Shown here piece after piece: positions 8,244 through 16,316 of a DNA stretch of 64,000 bases (position 1 is the stretch's first letter; the number at the start of each line of letters is the position of its first letter). Below the pieces are notes generated by a model, which was given only the letters and a program-made list of their open reading frames with translations, was not told where the DNA came from and did no database searches. Made by a program: the position numbers and the translations under genes. The stretch is taken from the NCBI RefSeq assembly GCF_000703165.1, contig NZ_JNLQ01000002.1, positions 2,294,001 through 2,358,000 on the forward strand. The letters run 5' to 3'. The stretch is from Butyrivibrio sp. AE3004. GTDB lineage: Bacteria; Bacillota; Clostridia; Lachnospirales; Lachnospiraceae.

Positions 8244-8300
8244 TTTCAGGTAGGAGATTTCTTATGACTATGTATGTCATATGTGTTAGTTTCTGCTAAC
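8212..8300 (-). ncRNA. Candidate iron-regulated small RNA (about 89 nt)
   Basis: A complete small transcription unit on the minus strand: promoter at 8307-8335, predicted start near 8300 and terminator ending at 8212. The RNA would fold into a 5' hairpin (GTTAG/CTAAC stem, 8284-8300), a middle hairpin (8264-8280, ATGAC/GTCAT stem) and the terminator hairpin. Between the last two lies a single-stranded pyrimidine-rich stretch containing UCUCCUACCU (8247-8256), complementary to Shine-Dalgarno sequences. It encodes no plausible peptide. This layout (iron-type operator at the promoter, C/U-rich unpaired seed, intrinsic terminator, beside feoAB) resembles the logic of Bacillus FsrA, without visible sequence homology. 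On the plus strand the same segment reads as AGGAGA plus an 11-codon frame, an alternative that cannot be excluded. Confidence 0.45.
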
Positions 8301-8306
8301 AAGGTT

Positions 8307-8335
8307 ATGTTAGCATTAGCTAACCTTACTGTCAA
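8307..8335 (-). promoter_or_regulatory. Promoter with overlapping DtxR-like palindrome
   Basis: Minus-strand TTGACA (8330-8335), 17-bp spacer, TAACAT (8307-8312). The spacer and -10 lie inside a palindrome with outer arms AAGGTTA/TAACCTT (8301-8327) and inner arms GTTAGC/GCTAAC (8309-8324). It drives the candidate small RNA. Confidence 0.6.
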
Positions 8336-8435
8336 CACATTTTTTATATTTTTTTTATAATTATCTTAACACCGGATAATTATCCCTGTTTTTGAATTGA
8401 GTAACTCTTGAAAAAGTGATGCATTTCGTAAACAA

Positions 8436-8565
8436 TTGACAAAATTTACTTTTGCGCCATTAAACCAACAAATATGGTACTATTATTATATGCAGGATTC
8501 TTCAACGCACCTTTATCTTTATGTTAAAGACTCCTGCATAAAAAAATATGAATTGAGTGAAAAAT
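8436..8565 (+). promoter_or_regulatory. Promoter region and leader hairpin of the MATE gene
   Basis: A possible TTGACA (8436-8441) and, better, an extended -10 TGGTACTAT (8475-8483). Downstream, an 8-bp inverted repeat (8490-8497 with 8532-8539, ATGCAGGA/TCCTGCAT) encloses a 34-nt loop just before the gene. Function unknown. Confidence 0.4.
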
Positions 8566-9918
8566 ATGAAAACCTATCGTTCTCAGATAATTAAGCTGAC
8601 AATTCCGATTGTCCTTCAGAATATATTAAGTGTTGCAGTTAACTCGGCCGATGTAATCATGCTGAATTATGTGGGGCAGAGCCATATATCCGCAGTCTCT
8701 CTTGCTGCGCAGTATGCCTCTATCCTGTTTATGGTATTCTACGGACTTGGCACAGGCGCTATTATGCTCTGTTCACAATATTTCGGGAAAAAGGATATGC
8801 GTGCAATTCAGGTAGTTGAAGGCATCGCTCTAAGATATTCACTGATAGTTGCATGTCTTTTTGCAGCTTCGGCACTGTTTATTCCTAAGCAGATGATGCG
8901 CGTTTTTACGCCTGAGCCCGAGCTCATAAGTATCGGAGCTTCCTACCTTCAATATATCAGTGTCGCCTATATCTGTTGGGGAATAATAGAAATTTATCTC
9001 TCCACATTGCGGAGTGTCGGACAAGTATCAATCTGTACCATTTTGAATACCTTTGCATTTTCACTGAACATTCTGCTGAATGCAGTATTTATATTCGGAC
9101 TTTTCGGAGCACCAAAGCTCGGAGCTTCAGGCGTTGCGCTTGCAACCTCAATATCCAGAGTTGCCGAACTTTTACTATGCGTGCTTGTATCCCTTCGAAG
9201 TAAGAGTGTAAAGCTTCGCCTGTCTTATATGTTTATAAATAACAAGCTGTTGCACAGAGATTTCATAAAAATGGCTATTCCTGCAATGATGAACGATGTG
9301 TCCTGGGGTCTTGCCTTTTCCATGTATTCAGTCATCATTGGACAATTCCTGGGTTCTGATGTTGTGGCAGCAAATTCCTTCACATCACTTGCAAGGAACA
9401 TAGGAACCATTTTATCCTTCGGAGTAGCAAGTGCGGGCGGAATCCTTCTTGGTCAGATAATCGGTGAAAACAGACTTGAAGACGCAAAAAAAGCAGCAAG
9501 CGTCTTAATAAAAATGACTGTCTTATTCGGGGCAATAGGTGGGCTCATAATACTGCTCCTTATTCCTGTTTTCCTTAGCTTTGCAAATCTTACGGAAGCA
9601 GGCCGTCACTATCTTAAGATCATGCTGCTCATAAATACTTATTATGTTATGGGAGCTGCCGTAAACACAACTCTTATTGCAGGTGTTTTCCGCGCCGGAG
9701 GTGACAGCAGGTGGGGCTTTATCTGCGATACCATAGACATGTGGGTCTATGCCGTACCCCTTGGTTTCATCTCAGCTGCCGTTTTAAAGCTTCCTCCGAT
9801 GTGGGTATACTTTTTGCTGTGCACCGACGAATTTGTAAAATGGCCCTGGGTCATCAGCCATTACAGAAGCAGAAAATGGCTTAAAAATATCACCAGGGAC
9901 AATTTGTTTCAAGAATAA
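8566..9918 (+). CDS. MATE-family multidrug/metabolite efflux protein
   Basis: About 450 residues with twelve hydrophobic segments in two pseudo-repeats, as expected for MATE antiporters. The N-terminus IIKLTIPIVLQNILSVAVNS is the typical first helix, and QYFGKKD and GQIIGENR loops follow helices in each half. It exports organic cations, drugs or metabolites using a Na+ or H+ gradient; the substrate is unknown. A GTG at 8557 also opens the frame, but the ATG at 8566 has the better-placed (weak) GAGTG site. Single gene, upstream of a giant inverted repeat that begins 7 bp after its stop codon. Confidence 0.92.
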   Translation: MKTYRSQIIKLTIPIVLQNILSVAVNSADVIMLNYVGQSHISAVSLAAQYASILFMVFYGLGTGAIMLCSQYFGKKDMRAIQVVEGIALRYSLIVACLFAASALFIPKQMMRVFTPEPELISIGASYLQYISVAYICWGIIEIYLSTLRSVGQVSICTILNTFAFSLNILLNAVFIFGLFGAPKLGASGVALATSISRVAELLLCVLVSLRSKSVKLRLSYMFINNKLLHRDFIKMAIPAMMNDVSWGLAFSMYSVIIGQFLGSDVVAANSFTSLARNIGTILSFGVASAGGILLGQIIGENRLEDAKKAASVLIKMTVLFGAIGGLIILLLIPVFLSFANLTEAGRHYLKIMLLINTYYVMGAAVNTTLIAGVFRAGGDSRWGFICDTIDMWVYAVPLGFISAAVLKLPPMWVYFLLCTDEFVKWPWVISHYRSRKWLKNITRDNLFQE

Positions 9919-9924
9919 TATTAA

Positions 9925-10455
9925 CTTGAATTTCGCACAACAAAGAAGGGCTGAGATTACAGCTATCTGTCCTTCATACCCTCAGACCATATGCTCATTT
10001 TCACCGTCAGTTGGCGAAAAAGCATTCATCAGGCTCTTTGTTTTTCTTTATCTCATGCGCGGAGCAAAACTCAAGGATGTTTACAAAAAGCCACTAATGT
10101 TCTTAAGACTTTTTTGCAAGTGATTCTGAGCTTTGAATTTTCTTATGCTCACATAACAGATTTCAAGTGCATGCGAGATAATTAGCGAAGAATGAGCGAT
10201 TTTTTATCTCACATGCACATTCAAAGAAATCTGTGTGAGCATTAGAAAATTCAAGCGACAGAATATCGTAGCTAAAAGTCTTAAGAATATAAGTGGCTTT
10301 AAGCAAACACCTTTCAAACATGTTGCTCGCGCATGATAAAATACAAAGAGCCTGATGAATTTCGCCAGATGACGGTTTATCTGAGCATATGGTCTGAGGG
10401 TAATGATGGCAGATAGTTACAATCTCAGCCCTGTTTTCACTGTGCGAAATTCAAG
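9925..10455. repeat. 531-bp giant imperfect inverted repeat
   Basis: The whole region between the MATE gene and the convergent response regulator is one near-palindrome: two arms of roughly 250 bp around a short centre near 10181-10203. Ends match exactly (9925-9938 and 10442-10455, 14 nt each). Long identical blocks recur along the arms, for example ACCCTCAGACCATATGCTCA, ATTCATCAGGCTCTTTGT, TTCTTAAGACTTTT and AAAGCCACT, with mismatches and small indels between. Reading frames in one arm are broken by stops in the other, so it is not coding. As RNA from either strand it would form a very long hairpin. It may be two inverted copies of an intergenic repeat family or a bidirectional terminator-like element. 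Confidence 0.9.
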
Positions 10456-10461
10456 AAATAT

Positions 10462-11265
10462 TTACATATCACCGTAGTATAAGTCATCCAGTTCGCCGTG
10501 ATAGTACTCTGCCCAGCTGTACTGGTTCATGAAGTCGCCTGTGTATTTGTATTTTGATTCTTCCATGTTTTCAAGCCAGTCATAGAGGTCACACTCTATC
10601 TTGTCCTTGGCTATTGCCATGCTGCCGCGCTGCTTTAGGATTATGCCCTCCAGCTTAAGCTTTTTAAAGGTATTCTGGAGGTCCTGCCTTAAATTACAAA
10701 GATAAGATAACTTCTTATCCGGGTCGCCGTCATCCTCCCACAGGGAGGCAATTATCTCACCATTTGTAGTCTGTGCGCCTCTGTTACTCACAAGAAGTGC
10801 CACTATTTCCTTGGTTCTCTTATACTTGAATTCTACAGGCTCACCGTCCACAAACAGTTCAAAATTGCCAAAGGTCTGGGCAAAGACTCTCTTGTATTTC
10901 TTCCGAAGCTCCGGGTATCTAAGCACCGAAAGCTCATTTTTAACTTCATCTGAAGATCCCGGCTTTTTAATAAATCCACTGGCATGTATTTTCATGGCAT
11001 CGAAAGCTCTGTCTGTATGCTCGGAAAGATAAATAATATTGATAAAAGGATTAAGCTCCACAAGATATCGCCCAAGATCTATCCCGTCAAGCTCAGGAAT
11101 ATCCACATCAAGAATAGCAACATCCATCTCCTCTTCACGGGCCTTTGACAGTGCCGAAAGAGAGCTGTCATAGAAAAAACAATTAGAATCAGGTGACACC
11201 TTCTCAAGATACTTCTTAATCTTGTTTAAGGATGCCTTGTTGGCATCGACTGCAAGTATATTCAC
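10462..11265 (-). CDS. Orphan response regulator with winged-helix (SARP/OmpR-like) output domain
   Basis: The N-terminal 120 residues are a CheY-like receiver with the phosphorylatable Asp in VAILDVDIPELDGI and the conserved Lys in SGFIKKPGS. The next 130 residues (FGNFELFVDGEPVEFKYKRT onward) resemble the winged-helix DNA-binding domain of SARP/BTAD-type regulators, with the TKEIVALLVSNRG helix. No partner kinase is adjacent. I prefer the GTG at 11265, which has GGAGGGGGAA directly upstream, over the GTG at 11277. The gene ends 7 bp from the giant inverted repeat. Confidence 0.82.
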   Translation of the reverse strand: MNILAVDANKASLNKIKKYLEKVSPDSNCFFYDSSLSALSKAREEEMDVAILDVDIPELDGIDLGRYLVELNPFINIIYLSEHTDRAFDAMKIHASGFIKKPGSSDEVKNELSVLRYPELRKKYKRVFAQTFGNFELFVDGEPVEFKYKRTKEIVALLVSNRGAQTTNGEIIASLWEDDGDPDKKLSYLCNLRQDLQNTFKKLKLEGIILKQRGSMAIAKDKIECDLYDWLENMEESKYKYTGDFMNQYSWAEYYHGELDDLYYGDM

Positions 11266-11386
11266 TTCCCCCTCCACTTCCGGAAAATTATTTTTTTTGC
11301 AACTGTTTGTTTATGATATTTAAAGATACATATCCGTTTAGTTACTCTTATATTTCTCATCTATATTACTTAGATGAAATAACTGA

Positions 11387-11884
11387 TCACAGCGAGGTAA
11401 CCGATTTAACGCTCTGATTTTTTCTCTGCTCGGCTGTCATATTAAGAGGATCAGGTTCTCCGATAACCAGAGTCTCACCATCACTAAGCGCAGCCTCGTG
11501 CAATGGTCCGGCATTCATATCCGACAGAACCAGCGCTGCAAATCTGTCATAATTGTCATCATCAATAACAGGAAAATGATATTTCATGCGATACCAGTGC
11601 TGGGGATCATACCCTGCTTTTCCTATATAAAGTCTGTCTGCGGTATCGGCAACGTCATCCACATCGGCTTTATCACCGGTCTTAAGCCCTGTATCTTCGC
11701 AAAACAGTATCCCGTATGCCTTAAGAATCCTGTCTCTTACAGTTTCATCCGTCCCGGTGCTGTTTTTTCTGCCGGTAAGGGTGTCCATAGCTTTATAGAA
11801 ATAGTCCTTGGCTTCATCGCTCTCATCAAAATGAACAATAGCCTCAAATAAGTCTTTTTCACTTATGCCTTCTGCAATAGCCAT
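11387..11884 (-). CDS. Hypothetical cytosolic protein
   Basis: 165 residues from the ATG at 11884, which has a good AAGGAG site; the frame is open to 11932 without one. The protein is acidic (many Asp/Glu), soluble, and has no signal peptide or membrane segment. A C-terminal stretch, YDRFAALVLSDMNAGPLHEA followed by GETLVIGEPDPLN, shows no motif I recognise. It lies upstream of the orphan response regulator on the same strand, separated by about 120 bp, so they may be cotranscribed. Function unknown. Confidence 0.7.
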   Translation of the reverse strand: MAIAEGISEKDLFEAIVHFDESDEAKDYFYKAMDTLTGRKNSTGTDETVRDRILKAYGILFCEDTGLKTGDKADVDDVADTADRLYIGKAGYDPQHWYRMKYHFPVIDDDNYDRFAALVLSDMNAGPLHEAALSDGETLVIGEPDPLNMTAEQRKNQSVKSVTSL

Positions 11885-11983
11885 ATATTTTACTCCTTTC
11901 CGCTCGTTATAATACAGTATATCAAATATCATGGAAGAATATTCATAAAAACTTTTTTATCGACAGCTTATCAACACTGAAAC

Positions 11984-12014
11984 AGAAAACAGGGCGGTAT
12001 TTAGGTACCGCCCT
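11984..12014 (-). terminator. Terminator after the chemoreceptor gene
   Basis: A perfect 9-bp stem (11991-11999 with 12006-12014, AGGGCGGTA/TACCGCCCT) with a 6-nt loop, followed on the minus strand by GTTTTCTGTTT. It lies 32 bp past the stop of the methyl-accepting protein. Confidence 0.8.
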
Positions 12015-12045
12015 GAGAATGTATTTTCAAAATACTAATGAAATA

Positions 12046-14514
12046 TTACTTGAAGAAATCGAGGTCTTCTTTAAGAGAATCAGCAAGTTTGAGAAGTTCT
12101 TCAGAGGTCTCCGCCAATCTTGCGGTCTCACTGTTAAGCTGCGTCATGGAAACAGAGGTTGTCTCTGCTGATGCAGCATTTTCTTCGGAGATGGCTGAAA
12201 GGTTTGTCATAAGATCTACAACTACTTCTCCTGAGCTGTCGCAGGACTGTGCCTCACCAAGAACTTCCACAACAGATGCCTTAGTGAAGTCAATGCCGTT
12301 ACTTACACTTACAAATATATTACTGGTGTCATCGATGCTGCTCTTCTGATTGTGAATAAGTTCGGTTACTTCATTTATGGTCTGAACAGTCTTATTTGAT
12401 TCCATTGAAAGATTATGGATAATGTCCTCAATAATCTTCGTTGACTGGTTTGTCTGATCTGCCAGACTTGAGATTTCACTTGCAACTACCGCAAATCCCT
12501 TTCCTGCGTCTCCTGCTCTTGCGGCTTCTATACTTGCATTTAGTGATAGGAGATTTATCTGGGCAGCAACTGAAGCTATGAGTGTTACAGCCTCCTGAAT
12601 CTTCCCTACGGATTCATCAGTTTTGTGTACCTGATTAACAATTCCCGCAAATGCCTCCGTTGTAGAATCGCTGGACTTGGTAAGGTTAGTCATATTTTCG
12701 TTTGCTTCCTTACCACTTACGCTCATATTATCGGACTTATCTGACAATGTCGAAACGCTGTCCAAAATCTGCTGTATATTGGTTCTGATATCCACAACTT
12801 TCTGTGACGAAGTCTCTATATCTCTTGCCTGCTCTCCCGCACCCTTTGAAATTTCATGAATGGTTTCACTTATTTCACCGGCTACCTGCTTGGTCTTTAT
12901 TGCGCTTTCCTCCAGATCAAGTCCTGTCTTTGCCAATATATCACTCATATTCTTGGCAGCATCAATTGTTCCCTCCAATGTATCAAGGAAGCTGTTAAGA
13001 CTGGCTGCAAATTCTGCGAATTCGTCATGTCCCGACTCATCTGCTCTTGTGGAAATCTTACCGGAAGCAATTTCTACAATAGCAGACTGGAAGGAATTAA
13101 CGCTTCTATTAATTCCCAGGCTGACACGGGCAAGTATAAATCCTAGAACAATAATACTTGCTATAAGTACAATCAATATGATGATGGTTACGCTTGTTTT
13201 GACAGCATCCATATTGGCTACAGCATCACTTTGAACGGATGCGCAAAGGTCACTTAATGCAGTGCTGATCACTATATTATCAGCTTTTATGGAAAGTGTC
13301 TTCTCATCTGTTGTCTTAAGTTCATCAAACAGGGCTTTCTTTGAATTAAGGAATGCCAGTGAACTTTCTGCAAGAGATGGATCTGTAGTGTATTTTGGTA
13401 TATTCTCCCCCATCTCAGCTATAAGAGCTTCTATCTCTGTCAGATTCGATGAAACATCTTTACCCTCAACCACCAATTTACTGTAGGACGCAACAAGACT
13501 GTCAAGTTCTTCAAGCTTTGAAGCAAAACCGTAAACTCCCGAAATCGCTCCACCGTATTTATATGTGATGCCCGGTGTTATTATTGAAGGATCGATATAA
13601 AGCTCATATTCCAGGTCCGGATATTTTTCCATATCATAATCTATGACTGACAGCGTAGTTGATACTTCTTCCCAGGTCTCATTTGCTTCGTCAAATTTAC
13701 CTGTTACTTTTATAGCTTTATCACCACCAAAGTCAACAATTTCTGCTGCCTCAAGACCATCTCCGGCCATTTCTTTCATCTCAGCCTGCGATAAGTCGAT
13801 CAAAACAGAATCCGCCCCGTTCTTGAGTTTAATATTCTTGATATAATAATCACCCTTATATGTAAAGGTTCCGCCTACACGGAAAATCAGACTGTTACGT
13901 TTTCCTGCTTCCGGCAAAGCATAATCGTAAAGCATTTTTGTATATTCTTTGCCATCAACTTTTACAGAGGATCCTCCTTCTCCAAAAATACTGTCAATCC
14001 AGTGTATTTCAATCCAATCATTGTTATTTACAAGACTGGTAAAGCTTTCTGAAAGTTCACTGCTTGAATCCACATAATCCTTATATTTTCCGATAGACGG
14101 CGAATATCCTCTGCTGTTATGGATTTCCTGCAGCTCCTTGAAATTGGATTTACTCTTATCCAAATTGCTCACAATGGAAGCTACCGAAGCATCGTATTCC
14201 GCCCCGGCTATTGTCTCCAGTTTTTTGGCTTCTGCCTCCATTTCATCAATATTTGTAAGTGTGGCATTTAAATAATTCTCATCCACATAATACTGATAAA
14301 GTGCATCATTTGCCAGGTTCTTCTCCTGGAGAACATTGATTTCTTCCACCATGGATACAATTTCACTGTTTTTGGCATTTCTGTTTATGGATACCACTCC
14401 GACAATACCGATAACAAGTGCTGCCGTAATACCAAGAATACCCATAACAAGTATTTTGCCTTTTACTGACTGAATGAAATTACCCTTACTGATTGTTGTT
14501 TGCTCTTTACTCAT
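12046..14514 (-). CDS. Methyl-accepting chemotaxis protein with a long extracytoplasmic domain
   Basis: 822 residues. One transmembrane helix near residues 20-40 ([20 protein letters not shown]), a long extracytoplasmic region of roughly 390 residues, a second helix near 435-460 ([20 protein letters not shown]), then HAMP and the cytoplasmic signalling domain. The hairpin tip is clear: [20 protein letters not shown] near residue 660. It relays ligand occupancy to CheA/CheW and flagellar motors. The ligand domain is not one I can name; part of it (residues 160-320) looks beta-rich and may bind carbohydrate. GAGAGG ribosome binding site. No other che genes nearby. Confidence 0.93.
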   Translation of the reverse strand: MSKEQTTISKGNFIQSVKGKILVMGILGITAALVIGIVGVVSINRNAKNSEIVSMVEEINVLQEKNLANDALYQYYVDENYLNATLTNIDEMEAEAKKLETIAGAEYDASVASIVSNLDKSKSNFKELQEIHNSRGYSPSIGKYKDYVDSSSELSESFTSLVNNNDWIEIHWIDSIFGEGGSSVKVDGKEYTKMLYDYALPEAGKRNSLIFRVGGTFTYKGDYYIKNIKLKNGADSVLIDLSQAEMKEMAGDGLEAAEIVDFGGDKAIKVTGKFDEANETWEEVSTTLSVIDYDMEKYPDLEYELYIDPSIITPGITYKYGGAISGVYGFASKLEELDSLVASYSKLVVEGKDVSSNLTEIEALIAEMGENIPKYTTDPSLAESSLAFLNSKKALFDELKTTDEKTLSIKADNIVISTALSDLCASVQSDAVANMDAVKTSVTIIILIVLIASIIVLGFILARVSLGINRSVNSFQSAIVEIASGKISTRADESGHDEFAEFAASLNSFLDTLEGTIDAAKNMSDILAKTGLDLEESAIKTKQVAGEISETIHEISKGAGEQARDIETSSQKVVDIRTNIQQILDSVSTLSDKSDNMSVSGKEANENMTNLTKSSDSTTEAFAGIVNQVHKTDESVGKIQEAVTLIASVAAQINLLSLNASIEAARAGDAGKGFAVVASEISSLADQTNQSTKIIEDIIHNLSMESNKTVQTINEVTELIHNQKSSIDDTSNIFVSVSNGIDFTKASVVEVLGEAQSCDSSGEVVVDLMTNLSAISEENAASAETTSVSMTQLNSETARLAETSEELLKLADSLKEDLDFFK

Positions 14515-14642
14515 AGTTTAATTACCTCTCATAAGAAAAATAGGCATAATGTACTAATTAATTGTATGCTATTAATCTTGAATTAAACAATGTTCTTACA
14601 CTCAATTCTTTCTTAAAAGATTATAAACAGTAAGCCTGTTAC

Positions 14643-16316
14643 TCAGCGTTGTTTCTTCATCTCAACTTTTCTCATATACATACGCTCATCTGCCAGAAGA
14701 TAAACCTCATTCCAATCGCTGCCTGTTATTTCATGCCTGAAGGCATAGCCCGTTGCAGCGCTTCTTTTTATTGAAGGGTCCTTTCTATTCAGTTTTTCAA
14801 GTTCTTCGTCCATTTCTTTTATAATTCTATCAGCCAGTTCCATATTTTCGCCGCGGAGTACTGCAACAAATTCATCCCCGCCAATCCTTGCATAAAAACC
14901 CTTTTCAAAAAAACAATTCTCCAATACCTTACCAAACTCATTAAGATACTTATCCCCCTCAAGATGGCTTTGATTATCATTAACCCCTTTAAGGCCATTA
15001 AGGTCGATACTTATCACGCAAAAATCCTCATCAAACGATGAAAGATCCGTTAAATACTTTTCATACCTTGATCTGTTGGGAATCCCTGTTAGTCCGTCCT
15101 CATATGCAAGATGAACAAGGGATGCCTGTTCCTTTTTCCTTGCAACGGATTCGGTAAGAAATATCTGGTAATTGACCAATGTTGCGAAAACCATACAGAG
15201 TGTTCCCATAGGTACAGCCTTTTTTGACAGCATGATCTGCTCTGAAACACCCATTAACTCAAGATAATAGAAAAATACATTAAAAAGAAACGACAATGAT
15301 AAAACAATCTGTCCTACAAGCTGTATTATCTGCGAATGTGACACCCTTTTTTCCCTGGAATCCTTAATCACCATCACTATCATGAAAACCAGAAGTACCG
15401 CTGAATCCGCCTGATATATGAGTAGCATCTGATTTAGGTGCACAATCCCTGCAAAATGAAGGACAATAGGTAATACCGCAACGATAGAACCTGTTGTTGA
15501 AAAAACAAGAAAAACCTTATTTTTCAAATAATCCTGCATAGAACCCATTACCAGATACATAAGCGGAACTATAAGATACAAAGATATATATTCTATCTCT
15601 GTCTGATGTCCTTTTAGCTCAAAGAAAAGACCAAGTATCTTAAACTGTGTAAGGAACCATATACCCAGCACAATATACAAAAGTGCAGAATACATCTGCA
15701 TTTTTATCTCCGGAAGATTGATCCTGAAGCCTACTGCTATGGCAAAAAAAATGACTCCGAATACGATAAGAAAAGCCGATGTCATAAATATAAATAAGTA
15801 ATTGTAAATCGCAAACAGCATTATATCTTTATAGGCTCCAATTACCGGAGGTTCAAAATAGCTATATGCACCATCCTCGGAAACCAGTAGTTCAATCGCG
15901 ATATTTACAGAGCCTTCTATTGAAGGAAGCGTAACAAAATTATTGTCACAACCTATATATTCGCTATTTTCATATTTCTCATAATAACGTTCTGTGACTA
16001 CTTCATTATCAGCGCTTACCTTCCATGCACTAAACCTGGTTTCAAACAGAAGTGTCGGACTAATAATCCTTGTAAGATCAACATTTTCATGTGAAAGAAT
16101 AATTCTGTCTTCCCTGAAGGTCCCCGTTCCAATAAGTCTTCTTAATGCTGATAAGCTGATATTTTTATACTCTGTATTATTATATTGTACATCCCAGCCA
16201 TCATTCAAAACGATGCACCTGTCTATAGCAGTAGGTCTAAGCACAAAATGGCCTATAAGCAGTAGTATATGAAAAGCTATATATGCAATTGTCAGATAAA
16301 GAATTTTCCTACGCAT
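14643..16316 (-). CDS. Membrane-bound GGDEF diguanylate cyclase (paralogue 1)
   Basis: 557 residues. An N-terminal helix, an extracytoplasmic beta-rich domain (about 35-165), a block of seven or so membrane helices (about 170-385), and a C-terminal GGDEF domain with the intact signature RIGGDEF near residue 479. It should make cyclic di-GMP from two GTP. No RxxD inhibitory site precedes GGDEF. Layout resembles 7TM-DISM-type receptors. Its start overlaps the end of the upstream GGDEF gene by 8 bp, so the two are coupled. The neighbouring gene is a paralogue with the same domain order, suggesting a tandem duplication. Confidence 0.88.
   Translation of the reverse strand: MRRKILYLTIAYIAFHILLLIGHFVLRPTAIDRCIVLNDGWDVQYNNTEYKNISLSALRRLIGTGTFREDRIILSHENVDLTRIISPTLLFETRFSAWKVSADNEVVTERYYEKYENSEYIGCDNNFVTLPSIEGSVNIAIELLVSEDGAYSYFEPPVIGAYKDIMLFAIYNYLFIFMTSAFLIVFGVIFFAIAVGFRINLPEIKMQMYSALLYIVLGIWFLTQFKILGLFFELKGHQTEIEYISLYLIVPLMYLVMGSMQDYLKNKVFLVFSTTGSIVAVLPIVLHFAGIVHLNQMLLIYQADSAVLLVFMIVMVIKDSREKRVSHSQIIQLVGQIVLSLSFLFNVFFYYLELMGVSEQIMLSKKAVPMGTLCMVFATLVNYQIFLTESVARKKEQASLVHLAYEDGLTGIPNRSRYEKYLTDLSSFDEDFCVISIDLNGLKGVNDNQSHLEGDKYLNEFGKVLENCFFEKGFYARIGGDEFVAVLRGENMELADRIIKEMDEELEKLNRKDPSIKRSAATGYAFRHEITGSDWNEVYLLADERMYMRKVEMKKQR

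Larger units (their letters stand above)
7906..8327. promoter_or_regulatory. Cluster of GTTAGC/GCTAAC half-sites upstream of feoA
   Basis: GTTAGC occurs at 7906, 7926, 8044 and 8309; GCTAAC at 7956, 8295 and 8319. The last pair, flanked by AAGGTTA (8301-8307) and TAACCTT (8321-8327), makes a nested palindrome. The AGGTTAGC core resembles the half-site of DtxR/IdeR-type iron regulators (consensus AGGTTAGGCTAACCT). The clustering is visible directly; the regulator identity is inferred. Confidence 0.45.

Noticed and set aside
8263..8298. 11-codon plus-strand frame after AGGTAGGAGA in the small RNA region
   Set aside because: It has good start signals, but no plus-strand promoter is evident and it lies inside a better-supported minus-strand unit. 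Kept only as an alternative reading.
9949..10030. CTGAGA followed by ACCCTC in the giant inverted repeat, resembling a thiamine pyrophosphate riboswitch
   Set aside because: The upstream GGGG stem and the CTGATCTGG/CCAGCG core are missing or scrambled, and neither copy precedes a thiamine gene. The match is limited to short words.
9926..10185. Plus-strand open frames of 64-65 codons in the left arm of the inverted repeat
   Set aside because: The equivalent frame in the other arm has stop codons, no ribosome binding site is present, and the residues look non-protein-like.
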